Assembly (NCBI RefSeq): GCF_002556635.1
Contig: NZ_MWMO01000003.1
Location: forward strand, 186,001-250,000
Origin: Novosphingobium sp. PC22D
Lineage (GTDB): Bacteria > Pseudomonadota > Alphaproteobacteria > Sphingomonadales > Sphingomonadaceae
Length of the DNA stretch: 64,000 nucleotides
Direction: 5' to 3'
Position numbers and translations under genes: made by a program
Part shown: piece by piece, positions 9,968-19,297 of the stretch
Layout of the letters: the number at the start of each line of letters is the position of its first letter
Numbering within the stretch: position 1 is the first letter of the stretch
The notes under the pieces: generated by a model
The model's database searches: none
Seen by the model: the letters and a program-made list of their open reading frames with translations, nothing else
Told to the model about the DNA's origin: nothing

Positions 9968-10624
9968 CTACTTGATCGGGCAATCCGGCGCGAGGCGCAT
10001 GTCGAGATAGTTGTCGACCGAGCGCATCAGTTCCTCGATCTCGCTTTCGTAGAAGTGATTGGCGCGGGCGATCTCGTCATGATGGATCGTGATGTGCTTT
10101 TGCGTGCGCAGCTTGTCGACCAGCTTTTGCACGGCATTGGGCGTGACCACCGTGTCCGACGTGCCCTGGATGATGATGCCCGAGGCGGGGCAGGGCGCGA
10201 GGAAGCTGAAGTCGTACATGTTCGCCGGTGGCGAGACCGAGATGAAGCCACGAATCTCCGGGCGCCGCATCAGCAGTTGCATGCCGATCAGCGCGCCGAA
10301 GCTGTAACCGGCGATCCAGGTGGTCGAGGCTTCGGGGTGGATCGACTGCACCCAGTCGAGCGCCGCCGCCGCGTCCGACAATTCCCCGATGCCGTTGTCG
10401 AAGCTGCCCTGGCTGCGCCCGACACCGCGAAAGTTGAACCGCAGGGTCGCGAAGCCGCGGTTGACGAAGGTCTTGTAGAGATGCTGCGTGATCCGATCGT
10501 TCATCGTGCCGCCCGCCTGCGGGTGCGGGTGGAGGATCATCGCCACCGGCGCGCGCGGACGCGAAGCGGGTTGGAAGCGGCCTTCGAGCCGGCCTTCGGG
10601 ACCAGGAAAGATTACTGCGGGCAT
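9968..10624 (-). CDS. Alpha/beta hydrolase
   Basis: A 218-residue cytoplasmic hydrolase, the compact size of the KANL3/YqiA-like dienelactone-hydrolase group. It has an oxyanion segment (LHPHPQAGGTM), nucleophile Ser108 in GYSFGA, Asp157 in GTSDTVV and His190 in ARANHFY, so the triad is complete. The substrate is unknown. It is divergent from the cysteine desulfurase pair with a 145-bp gap that contains repeats and a stable hairpin. I have seen this kind of hydrolase beside Fe-S genes in related genomes, but no functional link is proven. Confidence 0.87.
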   Translation of the reverse strand: MPAVIFPGPEGRLEGRFQPASRPRAPVAMILHPHPQAGGTMNDRITQHLYKTFVNRGFATLRFNFRGVGRSQGSFDNGIGELSDAAAALDWVQSIHPEASTTWIAGYSFGALIGMQLLMRRPEIRGFISVSPPANMYDFSFLAPCPASGIIIQGTSDTVVTPNAVQKLVDKLRTQKHITIHHDEIARANHFYESEIEELMRSVDNYLDMRLAPDCPIK

Positions 10625-10647
10625 GGAATAGAGAACCCCGGGTTTGT

Positions 10648-10737
10648 GCCAGATCTTGCGCCAGATCTTGATGACGCCCCGGCTTCAGGGGACAGACCTG
10701 GACGCCGGGGATGATTAAGAGAGTGGTTCGCTATATA
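10648..10737. promoter_or_regulatory. Control region of the Fe-S locus: tandem repeat, hairpin, candidate -10
   Basis: Between the divergent hydrolase and desulfurase genes lies a direct repeat of GCCAGATCTTG (10648-10658 and 10660-10670, period 12). A very stable inverted repeat follows at 10677-10710: CCCCGGC/GCCGGGG outer stem plus a 6-bp inner stem. A TATATA at 10732-10737 is a candidate -10 for the desulfurase transcript, but I see no good -35 at 17 bp. A direct repeat this close to the promoter could be an operator. No IscR consensus was recognised. Confidence 0.4.
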
Positions 10738-10769
10738 GAAACACGCGGAATGAAAACAACTTGCAAACG

Positions 10770-11822
10770 ATGACCGCGAAATCGCTTTATCTTGATCATG
10801 CCGCCACCACGCCGCTCCTGCCCGAGGCGCGCGAGGCGATGATGCGCGGGTTCGCGGTCTGGGCCAATCCCTCAAGCCCGCATGCGGCCGGCCGCGCGGC
10901 GCGCGCGGCGCTCGAGGATGCGCGCGACCGGGTGAAGCGGGCGCTTGGCTGGCCGCACGAGATCGTGTTCACCGCCAGCGCGACCGAGGCGCTGGCGCTG
11001 GCGGCCCGGCACGCCAAGGCGGACCTCGCGGCGGTTTCAAGCGTCGAGCACGATGCCGTCCTGCGGCTAGCTGGCGAGGCCGTGCGGATCGAGGTCGACG
11101 CATGCGGCAGGGTCGATCCCGCCCGCTGCGGGACAGGGGGCCTGGTTGCCGTGCAGCAGGTCAATTCGGAGACCGGCGTCGTCCAGCCGCTCGACCGGGT
11201 CGCGGCGCAGGTGCGGCGATCGGGCGGGCTGCTGCTCGCCGATTGCGCGCAGGGCGCGGGCAAGCTCGATCTTCCCGATGCGGATCTCATTGCCGTTTCC
11301 GCACACAAGTTCGGCGGGCCGATCGGCGTCGGCGCGCTGCTCGTGCGCGAATGGGCCTTGCTCGAGGCGGTCGGCGGCCAGGAACGCGGCTATCGCCCAG
11401 GTACCGAAAACCTGCCCGGCGCGCTGGCGATGGCGGCGGCGCTCGAGGCGGGGCGCGACTGGCTGGGCGAAGCCGCGCGGCTGCGCGTGATGCTTGAGGA
11501 AGGCGTGCAGGCGGCCGGTGGTGAGATCGTCGCGGCCGGTGCCGAGCGATGCCCGACGATCGGCGCGGTGCGAATGCCGGGGCTGGCCGCCGCGCTCCAG
11601 TTGATCCGTTTCGATGTGCAGGGGATCGCGGTCTCGGCGGGGAGCGCCTGCTCCTCGGGTTCGATGCGCCCCAGCCATGTGCTGGCGGCGATGCGGCTGG
11701 GCGAGCGCGCCGCCGCCGAGACGATCCGGGTGAGCATCGGGCGCGAGACGCGCGAGGCCGATGTCGTTCGCTTCCTCGATGCCTGGCAGGCGATCGCGCG
11801 ATCGGTTCGGACCGCGGCGTGA
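10770..11822 (+). CDS. Cysteine desulfurase (class V aminotransferase), copy 1
   Basis: A PLP enzyme predicted to mobilise sulfur from cysteine. 350 residues from the ATG; a TTG 9 bp upstream is also possible. It opens with YLDHAATTPLLPEAREAM. PLP-binding Lys180 is in SAHKFGGPIG, a catalytic His in VEHDAVL, and the persulfide Cys294 in SAGSACSSGSMRPSHVL. All key residues are present. The Cys loop is long, as in IscS/NifS-type (group I) enzymes. It overlaps the second desulfurase by 4 bp (GTGA). A scaffold protein is not encoded nearby, so the sulfur acceptor is unclear. Confidence 0.92.
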   Translation: MTAKSLYLDHAATTPLLPEAREAMMRGFAVWANPSSPHAAGRAARAALEDARDRVKRALGWPHEIVFTASATEALALAARHAKADLAAVSSVEHDAVLRLAGEAVRIEVDACGRVDPARCGTGGLVAVQQVNSETGVVQPLDRVAAQVRRSGGLLLADCAQGAGKLDLPDADLIAVSAHKFGGPIGVGALLVREWALLEAVGGQERGYRPGTENLPGALAMAAALEAGRDWLGEAARLRVMLEEGVQAAGGEIVAAGAERCPTIGAVRMPGLAAALQLIRFDVQGIAVSAGSACSSGSMRPSHVLAAMRLGERAAAETIRVSIGRETREADVVRFLDAWQAIARSVRTAA

Positions 11823-12916
11823 TCTATCTCGACTATCAGGCGACCACGCCGCTCGCCCCCGAAGCACGCGAGGCGATGCTGCCCTGGCTGGGCGGGCCGG
11901 ACACGCCTGGCTTCGCCAATCCGCACAGCGCACACCGGCCCGGCCGGGCGGCGGCCGCCGCGATCGAGATCGCGCGCGAACAGGTCGCGGGGCTGCTGCC
12001 GCCGGGCGGGCGGGTGATCTTCACTTCCGGTGCGACCGAGGCGATCAACCTCGCGATGAAGGGCGCGGCGCAGCGCGGCGAGGATGACGTCGTGGCCGTG
12101 AGCGCGATCGAACATGCCGCCGTGCTCGACTGTGCCGAGGCCATGCGCGGCGAGACTGAAGTGCGCGTTCTTTCTGTTGACGGCGAGGGTCTGGTCGCGG
12201 GCGATCTCGTGATGCCCGAGCGCTTGCGGCTCGCGGCGGTCATGCAGGTCAACAACGAGATCGGCACGATCCAGCCGGTCGCGGCGCTGGCCGGGGCGGC
12301 GCACCGCGCCGGAGGGCTGTTCCTGTGCGACGCGGTGCAGGGCGCGGGCAAGCTCGCCGCGCCGGGCGAGGCCGACATGATCGCGATCTCGGGGCACAAG
12401 CTGCATGGCCCCAAGGGGATCGGCGCGCTGTGGCTGCGCGACGGCATCGCGCTTGATCCGCTGATGCACGGCGGCGGTCAGGAGCAGGGCCTGCGCTCGG
12501 GCACGCTCAGCCCCGCCTTGTGCGCCGGGTTCGGCGCGGCGGCGTCGCTTGCAGCCGAGAGGCTCGAGGCCGATACCGCGCATGTTCGCACGCTGTGGCA
12601 AAGCGCCCGGGCGATCCTTTCGCGCTGGACGCTCAACGGTTCGGGCGAGCAGCGCTGGCACGGCAATCTCAATGTCCGGCTCGACGGCCTCGACGTCGCG
12701 CGGCTTATGTCGGACTTGCGCGACATCGCCTTTTCCGCCGGATCGGCCTGCGCCAGCGGCTCGGGTCGCCCCAGCCACGTGCTCAAGGCGATCGGCCTTG
12801 CGGACAGGAGTGCGAAAGCCTCTATCCGCCTCGGATTCGGGAGATATACTGCGCTTTCGGATTTGGAGGATGCCTGCGCACGTATCGAAGCCGCGGCGGC
12901 GGCGCAGGGAGTTTGA
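11819..12916 (+). CDS. Cysteine desulfurase (class V aminotransferase), copy 2
   Basis: A 365-residue paralogue of the preceding gene, starting at GTG 11819 inside the previous stop (GTGA). PLP Lys194 is in SGHKLHGPKG, a catalytic His in IEHAAVL, and the persulfide Cys311 in SAGSACASGSGRPSHVL. It is closer to canonical IscS/NifS over the RSGT segment (GLRSGTLSPAL). Both copies keep complete active sites, so neither is an obvious pseudoenzyme. The ferredoxin gene starts 1 bp after the stop, suggesting a small Fe-S assembly operon. Confidence 0.93.
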   Translation: MIYLDYQATTPLAPEAREAMLPWLGGPDTPGFANPHSAHRPGRAAAAAIEIAREQVAGLLPPGGRVIFTSGATEAINLAMKGAAQRGEDDVVAVSAIEHAAVLDCAEAMRGETEVRVLSVDGEGLVAGDLVMPERLRLAAVMQVNNEIGTIQPVAALAGAAHRAGGLFLCDAVQGAGKLAAPGEADMIAISGHKLHGPKGIGALWLRDGIALDPLMHGGGQEQGLRSGTLSPALCAGFGAAASLAAERLEADTAHVRTLWQSARAILSRWTLNGSGEQRWHGNLNVRLDGLDVARLMSDLRDIAFSAGSACASGSGRPSHVLKAIGLADRSAKASIRLGFGRYTALSDLEDACARIEAAAAAQGV

Positions 12917-12917
12917 A

Positions 12918-13250
12918 GTGTTGAGCGTTTGTTTTGTGACCGCCGAGGGTGACAGGGTGATGGCACAGGCCGAACCCGGCTCGCGGCTTCTCGAAGTCGC
13001 GCAGTCGGCGGGCATGCCGCTCGAGGGGACCTGCGAAGGGCAGATGGCCTGCTCGACGTGCCATGTCATCGTCGCGAGCGACTGGTTCTCGCGGCTGCCG
13101 GAAGCCTCCGCCGACGAGGAGGACATGCTCGATCTCGCCGCCGGGGTGTGCCGCACCAGCCGCCTCTCGTGCCAGATCGAACTGACCAGCGAGATGGACG
13201 GGCTGGAAGTGCGCATCCCCGGCGTCTCGCGCGATATGCAGATCCGCTAG
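12918..13250 (+). CDS. fdx: [2Fe-2S] ferredoxin, adrenodoxin type
   Basis: A 110-residue ferredoxin with cluster ligands Cys39, Cys45, Cys48 and Cys85, i.e. C-x5-C-x2-C-x36-C, the adrenodoxin/ISC ferredoxin spacing. An additional Cys78 is near the last ligand. The start is GTG 12918 with AGGGAG 6 nt upstream; TTG 12921 is an alternative. It probably supplies electrons for Fe-S cluster assembly, as suggested by the two desulfurase genes directly upstream. Confidence 0.93.
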   Translation: MLSVCFVTAEGDRVMAQAEPGSRLLEVAQSAGMPLEGTCEGQMACSTCHVIVASDWFSRLPEASADEEDMLDLAAGVCRTSRLSCQIELTSEMDGLEVRIPGVSRDMQIR

Positions 13251-13299
13251 ACGCCGGGGCGCTTCTTCAAGCGCGGCCGTTAGGGCCAAGGCTGTGCCA

Positions 13300-13836
13300 T
13301 CAGGCCGGGACCGTGGCGCCCACGGCCTCGATGAGAGCCTTCGAGAAGGCCGGGATGTCATCCGGATTGCGGCTGGTGATCAGGTTGCCGTCGACGACCA
13401 CTTCCTCGTCCACGACGTTCGCGCCCGCATTGCGCAAATCGGTGCGGACCGAGGGCCAGCTCGTGACCTTGCGGCCCTGCACGACGTCGGCCTCGACCAG
13501 CAGCCACGGGCCGTGGCAGATCGCCGCCACGGGCTTGCCCGCCGTCACGAACTCGCGCACCAGAGAGACCGCTCGTTCCTCGAGGCGCAGACTGTCGGGG
13601 TTCATCTGACCGCCGGGCAGCATGATCGCGTCGAACTTGTCCGCTTCCACTTCGGCGAGCGTCAGGTCTACGCCGACCTTTTTGCCCCAGTCGGTGTGAT
13701 CCCAGCCCTTGATCGTTCCAGACTTGGGGCTGGCGACCACCGTCTCGATGCCGGCGTCGTCGAGAGCGCGGCGCGGTTCGAGCAGTTCGGACTGCTCGAA
13801 ACCGTCGGTGGCGATGATGAGGACCTTGCTGGCCAT
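13300..13836 (-). CDS. PfpI/DJ-1 family protein (type 1 glutamine amidotransferase-like)
   Basis: A 178-residue DJ-1/PfpI-superfamily protein. The nucleophile elbow AAICHGPW has Cys107 and His108, with Glu14 in the TDGFEQSELLEP segment typical of the family. Members of this clade (YhbO, YraA, PfpI) have been assigned stress-protective, deglycase or chaperone roles; their reported activities are debated. ATG start. It is isolated, with a 219-bp intergenic stretch between it and parC that holds no convincing gene. Confidence 0.9.
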   Translation of the reverse strand: MASKVLIIATDGFEQSELLEPRRALDDAGIETVVASPKSGTIKGWDHTDWGKKVGVDLTLAEVEADKFDAIMLPGGQMNPDSLRLEERAVSLVREFVTAGKPVAAICHGPWLLVEADVVQGRKVTSWPSVRTDLRNAGANVVDEEVVVDGNLITSRNPDDIPAFSKALIEAVGATVPA

Positions 13837-14055
13837 GAGATATCTCCTTGGAATTTCTCGAACTATACCAGACCAACGGAAGCGCGGGGTCTGTTGTTCC
13901 GGACTTCGCGACGCTCCGTCTCACGCCAGCGTCGCCTCCTCGGACCCGACCCGTCTTGCGGCGAGGCGCGGATCGGCCGTCACCCGCCCGGTTCCTATGG
14001 ATAATGCCCGCCTTGCTCCTTCCGGTCGGAATCGCCGCCTGCTAGGGCCGATGCC

Positions 14056-16353
14056 ATGGTCAGCACCACCGATGACGATTCCGATCCGTTCGACGCGATC
14101 GTCGATGCGCCGTTCGATGCGGCGTTGTCCGAGCGCTACCTCGTCTACGCGCTCTCGACGATCACCGCGCGCTCGCTGCCGGACCTGCGCGACGGGCTGA
14201 AACCGGTCCACCGCCGGCTGCTGTGGGCGATGCGGCAGTTGAAGCTCGATCCGGCGAGCGCCTACAAGAAATCCGCGCGCGTCGTCGGCGACGTGATCGG
14301 CAAGTACCACCCGCATGGCGACGCCTCGGTCTATGACGCGATGGTCCGGCTCGCGCAGGACTTCGCGCTGCGCTATCCGCTGGTGCAGGGACAGGGCAAC
14401 TTCGGCAACATCGACGGCGACAATGCCGCGGCCTACCGTTACACCGAGGCGCGGCTGACCAAGACCGCGATCCAGCTCATGGCAGGGCTCGACGAAGGCA
14501 CGGTCGATTTCCAGCCGACCTACAACGGCGAGGAGGAAGAGCCCGAGATCTTCCCCGGCCTCTTTCCCAACCTGCTCGCCAACGGTGCGACCGGCATCGC
14601 GGTGGGCATGGCGACCTCGATCCCCAGCCACAACGTCGCCGAAGTAATCGACGCCTCGTTGATGCTGATCGACAATCCCCACGCCGAGCACGCCGACATC
14701 ATGCAGGTGTTCAAGGGGCCGGACTTCGCCACCGGCGGGCTCGTCGTCGACAGCCCCGAGGCGATCAGCGCCGCCTACGAGACCGGCAAGGGCGCCTTTC
14801 GCGTGCGCGGCCGTTTCTCGACCGGCAAGAACGGCAGCGGCATCGACGCGCCCTGGGAGGAAACCGGCATCGAGAAGCTCGGCGGCGGCCAGTGGCAGCT
14901 CGTCGTTTCAGAAATCCCCTACATGCTGCCCAAGGGCAAGCTGATCGAACAGATCGCGCAGCTTATAGCAGACCGCAAGCTGCCGATCCTGGAAGACGTG
15001 CGTGACGAGAGCGACGAACAGATCCGCATCGTGCTCGTGCCCAAGAGCCGCAACGTCGATCCCGAGCTGCTCAAGGAAAGCCTCTACCGGCTGACCGACC
15101 TCGAGAACCGCTTCACGCTCAACCTGAACGTGCTCGACGCGGGCCGCACGCCGGGCGTGCTGGGGATCAAGCTGCTGCTGCAGGAGTGGATCAAGTCCCA
15201 GATCGACATCCTCCAGCGGCGCACCCGCCACCGGCTCGACAAGATCGCCTCGCGGCTCGAACTCGTCGAAGGCTACATCGTCGCCTACCTCAATCTCGAC
15301 CGGATCATCGAGATCATCCGCACCGAGGACGAGCCCAAGCCGGTGATGATGGCCGAGTTCAACCTGACCGACCGCCAGGCCGAGGCGATCCTCAACATGC
15401 GCCTGCGCTCGCTGCGCAAGCTCGAGGAAATGGAGCTGCGCCAGGAGCGCGAGGACCTGCTCAAGGAGCAGGACGAACTCAACAAGCTGCTCGAAAGCCC
15501 GGCGCGCCAGCGCACGCGCCTGAAGCGCGATCTCGGCAACCTGCGCAAGGACTATGCCGAGGATACCGCGCTCGGCCGCCGCCGCACCACCATCGCGCAG
15601 GCCGCGCCGACGGTCGAGTTCTCGATGGACGCGATGATCGAGAAGGAGCCGATCACGGTGATTCTCTCGCAGCGCGGCTGGATTCGCGCGGCGCGCGGTC
15701 ACGTGGCGCTCGACGGCGACTTCAAGTTCAAGGAGGGCGACGGCCCCGCCTTCGCCTTCCACGCACAGACCACGGACAAGCTGCTGATCGCGCTCGACAA
15801 CGGCCGCTTCTACACACTCGGCGCGGACAAGCTGCCGGGCGCGCGCGGCTTCGGCGAGCCGGTGCGCACGATGCTCGACATCGACGCCGATGCGCAGATC
15901 GTCGCGGTGCTGCCGCACAAGCCCAAGATGCAGCTTTTGCTCGCCTCGAGCGTGGGCAAGGGTTTCGCCGCCGAGAGCGAGGAACTGCTTGCCGAGACGC
16001 GCAAGGGCAGAGCGGTGGTCACCACCAAGCCGGGCGTGAAGCTGGCGGTCGTGCGCGAGATCCCGCCCGAGCACGATCATGTCGCGGTCGTCGGCGACAA
16101 CCGCAAGCTGGTGGTCTTCAGCCTCGAGGAACTGCCGGTGCTCGCCAAGGGGCAGGGCGTCACGCTCCAGCGCTACCGCGACGGCGGTCTGGCGGATGCG
16201 ACCACGCTCAAGCTCGAGGATGGGCTGTCCTGGACGATGGGCGGCGAATCCGGTCGCACGCGGACCGAGAAGGACATGATCATGTGGAAGGTCGCGCGCG
16301 GCGCCGCCGGCCGCCTTCCGCCCCAGGGCTTTCCGCGCGACAACAAGTTCTGA
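14056..16353 (+). CDS. parC: DNA topoisomerase IV subunit A
   Basis: A 765-residue ParC, usual length. The catalytic Tyr129 is in [10 protein letters not shown]. The quinolone-determining loop is [13 protein letters not shown], with Ala90 at the position of E. coli Ser80 and Asp94 at that of Glu84. The central coiled-coil/gate region and a C-terminal beta-pinwheel of variable repeats follow ([28 protein letters not shown]). It pairs with ParE to decatenate daughter chromosomes; parE is not in this window. ATG start with AGGG upstream. Confidence 0.96.
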   Translation: MVSTTDDDSDPFDAIVDAPFDAALSERYLVYALSTITARSLPDLRDGLKPVHRRLLWAMRQLKLDPASAYKKSARVVGDVIGKYHPHGDASVYDAMVRLAQDFALRYPLVQGQGNFGNIDGDNAAAYRYTEARLTKTAIQLMAGLDEGTVDFQPTYNGEEEEPEIFPGLFPNLLANGATGIAVGMATSIPSHNVAEVIDASLMLIDNPHAEHADIMQVFKGPDFATGGLVVDSPEAISAAYETGKGAFRVRGRFSTGKNGSGIDAPWEETGIEKLGGGQWQLVVSEIPYMLPKGKLIEQIAQLIADRKLPILEDVRDESDEQIRIVLVPKSRNVDPELLKESLYRLTDLENRFTLNLNVLDAGRTPGVLGIKLLLQEWIKSQIDILQRRTRHRLDKIASRLELVEGYIVAYLNLDRIIEIIRTEDEPKPVMMAEFNLTDRQAEAILNMRLRSLRKLEEMELRQEREDLLKEQDELNKLLESPARQRTRLKRDLGNLRKDYAEDTALGRRRTTIAQAAPTVEFSMDAMIEKEPITVILSQRGWIRAARGHVALDGDFKFKEGDGPAFAFHAQTTDKLLIALDNGRFYTLGADKLPGARGFGEPVRTMLDIDADAQIVAVLPHKPKMQLLLASSVGKGFAAESEELLAETRKGRAVVTTKPGVKLAVVREIPPEHDHVAVVGDNRKLVVFSLEELPVLAKGQGVTLQRYRDGGLADATTLKLEDGLSWTMGGESGRTRTEKDMIMWKVARGAAGRLPPQGFPRDNKF

Positions 16354-16394
16354 GCTGATAGACTTCGCGTCCGTTCGACGGAGGATCGAAAGCG

Positions 16395-17423
16395 ATGCCC
16401 GTGCGCCTGACGTCTCTGCTGCTGGCGATTGCCGCTATAGTGTCGGTTCCTTGCTTCGCGCGGGACGCCCCCTTCGCGCCAGACGCCGCGCTGGACAACC
16501 GGGTCTATGAAGGTCCGGTCATCGACATGCATGTCCACACCGCCGGCGCGGGCGAGAACGGACCGCCGGGCAGCATGGTCTGCGTCGGCGCCGCGGCGGA
16601 CTTGCGCTTCGATCCGCGCGAGCCCTGGATGGAGGCGCTGGGGCGGTCGATGGCCCGGCCAGCCTGCGACGATCCCATCAAGGGAGCGATGACCGACGTC
16701 GAGAACCGCGACGGAACGATCGCCGCGCTGCGCCGCCATCGCGCGCGCGCCGTGCTCAGCGGCGATCTCGCGAGCCGCAAGGACTGGATGGACGCCGCGC
16801 CCGCAGGCCTGTTCATTCCGGCGCAGTACCTGAGCTGGGCCGACCTGCCCGACTATCCGCCAGAGGCGATCGCCGCCGCGTTCGATCGCGGCGAGATCGC
16901 GCTCCTGTCCGAAGTGACGATCCAGTACCGTGGGGTCTTCGCCGACGATCCGCGCTTCGAGCCCTACTGGAAGATGGCCGAGGACAAGGGCATTCCGGTC
17001 GGCATCCATGTCGGCGTCGGGCCACCTGGCTCGCCGATGGTCTTCCCGGAATATCGGCTGCAGAACCCGAAGCATCTCGAAGCCGTGCTCACCCGCCACC
17101 CGCGCCTGCGCGTTTACATGATGCACGCCGGCTGGCCCTATGCCGAGGACCTCAAGGCCATGTTCTATGCCTGGCCGCAGCTCATGGTCGATACCGGGGT
17201 GTTGCAGGTGGCGCTGACGGGCGAGGAGTACTACCGCTTCCTCAAGGACATAGTCGAGGCCGGGTTCGCCGACCGCATCATGTTCGGTTCGGATCAGATG
17301 AACTGGCCGGGGCTGATCGACGAGGGCGTGTCCGCGATCAACGCGGCGCCGTTCCTGACGTACGGACAGAAAAAGGCGATCCTGCACGACAACGCCGCGC
17401 GGTTCCTGCGGCTCGACGAGTAG
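16395..17423 (+). CDS. Secreted amidohydrolase-family metalloenzyme
   Basis: 342 residues with a cleavable signal peptide (hydrophobic residues ~5-20, cleavage probably after FARDA or nearby). The rest is an amidohydrolase-2-like TIM barrel: IDMHVHTAG supplies the first two metal His ligands, GIHVGVG and YMMHAGWPY further His residues, and MFGSDQMNWPG the catalytic Asp. The substrate is unknown; relatives include metal-dependent decarboxylases and lactonases. The gene starts 41 bp after parC and converges with the retropepsin gene with only 4 bp between the stops. Confidence 0.87.
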   Translation: MPVRLTSLLLAIAAIVSVPCFARDAPFAPDAALDNRVYEGPVIDMHVHTAGAGENGPPGSMVCVGAAADLRFDPREPWMEALGRSMARPACDDPIKGAMTDVENRDGTIAALRRHRARAVLSGDLASRKDWMDAAPAGLFIPAQYLSWADLPDYPPEAIAAAFDRGEIALLSEVTIQYRGVFADDPRFEPYWKMAEDKGIPVGIHVGVGPPGSPMVFPEYRLQNPKHLEAVLTRHPRLRVYMMHAGWPYAEDLKAMFYAWPQLMVDTGVLQVALTGEEYYRFLKDIVEAGFADRIMFGSDQMNWPGLIDEGVSAINAAPFLTYGQKKAILHDNAARFLRLDE

Positions 17424-17427
17424 CCGT

Positions 17428-18084
17428 CTAGCTCTCCGTCACCGGCTGCGGGTGATTGGGCACGAGGATCAGCGTGTTGTCCTCCACCCGCCACGCCGCG
17501 AGGCGCGAGAGCAGGTTCATGCCGATCACGTTGGTGTCGCCGAGCCCCGGCGCGACGACCGCGTCGAGCCCGCGGGCGACGACGTTGCCGAAGCGCAGCT
17601 CGTCGATCGTGGCGAGTTCGGCGCGGATGTTGCCGTTTGCCGTGCGCATGTTGACCGCCTGCGGAAACTGGCGTTGCGGCACGCCCGCCTGCGTCGCGGT
17701 GCGCGGCGAGATCGCGGTGAGCGTCGCGCCGGTATCGACGAGGAAGCGCTGTTCCACGCCGTTCACCGTGGCGCGGATCCAGAAATGGCCGTCGCGGTCC
17801 ATCGGCACGCGCGTCTCGCCGCCCTCGACGACCTGGGCGGGCATGTCGAGCTGCGGCAGCGCGAAGTCGTTGCCGGTGGTGAAGCGCGTGACTTGCGCGA
17901 TCGTGAGCAGCAGCGCGGCCAGCAGGCCGAGGTTGCCGACACCGCGCACGAAACCGCCCGCCATCGGCGCGGAGCGGCGGATCATGCCGCCGAGCGTCGT
18001 CAGAAAGATCGCCGCGATGGCGAGCGTGAGCAGCGGCTGCATGCGCAGGAAATCGACAAGGTCGGAAAAGCTGGAACTGTCCAT
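17428..18084 (-). CDS. Membrane-anchored retropepsin-like aspartic protease
   Basis: A 218-residue clan AA protease of the TIGR02281 type. Two N-terminal membrane helices (about 16-31 and 50-66) precede a periplasmic retropepsin domain. Its catalytic motif is VDTGATLTAIS (Asp117-Thr-Gly), with a second strand FVVARGLDAVVAPG and a final IGMNLLSRL. One catalytic motif means it should work as a homodimer. I chose the ATG at 18084, preceded by AGGCGGGAA; longer N-terminal extensions are unlikely. Target proteins are unknown. Confidence 0.88.
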   Translation of the reverse strand: MDSSSFSDLVDFLRMQPLLTLAIAAIFLTTLGGMIRRSAPMAGGFVRGVGNLGLLAALLLTIAQVTRFTTGNDFALPQLDMPAQVVEGGETRVPMDRDGHFWIRATVNGVEQRFLVDTGATLTAISPRTATQAGVPQRQFPQAVNMRTANGNIRAELATIDELRFGNVVARGLDAVVAPGLGDTNVIGMNLLSRLAAWRVEDNTLILVPNHPQPVTES

Positions 18085-18130
18085 TTCCCGCCTTTCTAGC
18101 ACACCAATGCTTGCGCTGGGCTGACCGGGA

Positions 18131-19297
18131 TCAGCGCGCCACCGCTTCGTTGAGCAGTTGCTCGACGCGTTTGCGGCCGGGGAAGCCCTCGGCAATCCAG
18201 CGCTCCTCGATCGCGCGCAGCACGCGGGCGACCTCGGGCCCCGCACCGACGCCGCGCGCGACGATCTCGCCGCCTCGCAAGGGCAGTTGGGGCACGTCCC
18301 AGCCTTCGAGCGGGGCGATGTCGGCGCCCGCGATCAGGAGCCGGTCGAGCGCGGCTTCGCGGCCGATGCGGTATGCCAGCGGTCTTGCGGCGTCGGCGTG
18401 GCCTTCGCGCGCTGCCGCCAGCGCGAGCCGCTTCTTCTGCGCGCCCGAGAGCCGGAAGCGCGCGGCGACCTGCTCGGCGAGCGGGACGTCGGGCGGCAGC
18501 AGCGCGGCAAGGCGACGCAACGCATCGGGCGCGACCTTCTGGCGGTGTTCCTGCGCCACCAACGCGGCAAGCGCTCCGGGATCGGCCTCGGGCAGGATCA
18601 CCGCGAGCACGCCGAGCTGCGCCATGCGCGCCACGGTCGGCGCGGGATCGGGCAGGCCGAGCAGGTTCATCGTCTCCATGCCGATGCGCTCGCGCGAGAG
18701 GCCCTTCAGCGTATCGGCCAGTTCGGCGCAAGCCTTTTCAGATGCATCATCAGCAGGTTGTGAACCGAATCTTGCCTGAAACCTGAAGTATCGCAGGATG
18801 CGCAAGTGGTCCTCGCGGATGCGTTCGCGCGGGTCGCCGATGAAGCGAACGGTGCGGCTTTCGAGATCGGCGAGGCCGCCGAACCAGTCGAAGATCTCGC
18901 GGCTCGCCGGGTCGGCGAAGAGCGCGTTGATGGTGAAGTCGCGCCGCGCGGCGTCCTCGCGCCAGTCCTCGGCAAAGGCGACCGTGGCATGGCGCCCGTC
19001 GGTCGAAACGTCACGCCGCAGCGTGGTGATCTCGACCGCACCGCCGGCGAGGACGGCGGTCACAGTGCCATGCGCGATCCCGGTCGGCACGCTCTTGATC
19101 CCGGCCTCGTCGAGGCGTGCGATCACCGCGTCGGGCAGCAGGCGCGTGGCGATGTCGATATCCTTGACCGGCAAGCCGAGCAGCGTGTCGCGGACGGCGC
19201 CGCCGACGTAGCGCGCGTTGCCCTCGCCGAGCGCGCCAACGAGCGCGGCCAGGTCCTCGCGGCGAGTCCAGTCGGCTTCGGGCAGCAAGCTAGTCAT
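18131..19297 (-). CDS. cca: CCA tRNA nucleotidyltransferase / poly(A) polymerase family
   Basis: 388 residues. The class II nucleotidyltransferase head has the YVGGAVRDTLLG motif, metal-binding Asp46 and Asp48 in VKDIDIAT, and RRDFTINAL, followed by a helical neck and body. It adds or repairs the CCA end of tRNA. Poly(A) polymerase is the main alternative in this family, but it usually has an extra basic C-terminus, absent here. The start overlaps the end of the NUDIX gene by 8 bp, so the two are cotranscribed. Confidence 0.93.
   Translation of the reverse strand: MTSLLPEADWTRREDLAALVGALGEGNARYVGGAVRDTLLGLPVKDIDIATRLLPDAVIARLDEAGIKSVPTGIAHGTVTAVLAGGAVEITTLRRDVSTDGRHATVAFAEDWREDAARRDFTINALFADPASREIFDWFGGLADLESRTVRFIGDPRERIREDHLRILRYFRFQARFGSQPADDASEKACAELADTLKGLSRERIGMETMNLLGLPDPAPTVARMAQLGVLAVILPEADPGALAALVAQEHRQKVAPDALRRLAALLPPDVPLAEQVAARFRLSGAQKKRLALAAAREGHADAARPLAYRIGREAALDRLLIAGADIAPLEGWDVPQLPLRGGEIVARGVGAGPEVARVLRAIEERWIAEGFPGRKRVEQLLNEAVAR

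Noticed and set aside
13848..14045. A 65-codon frame in the gap between the PfpI gene and parC
   Set aside because: Not supported by a Shine-Dalgarno or recognisable sequence; it runs into the parC ribosome-binding region. I see nothing else convincing in this 219-bp gap.
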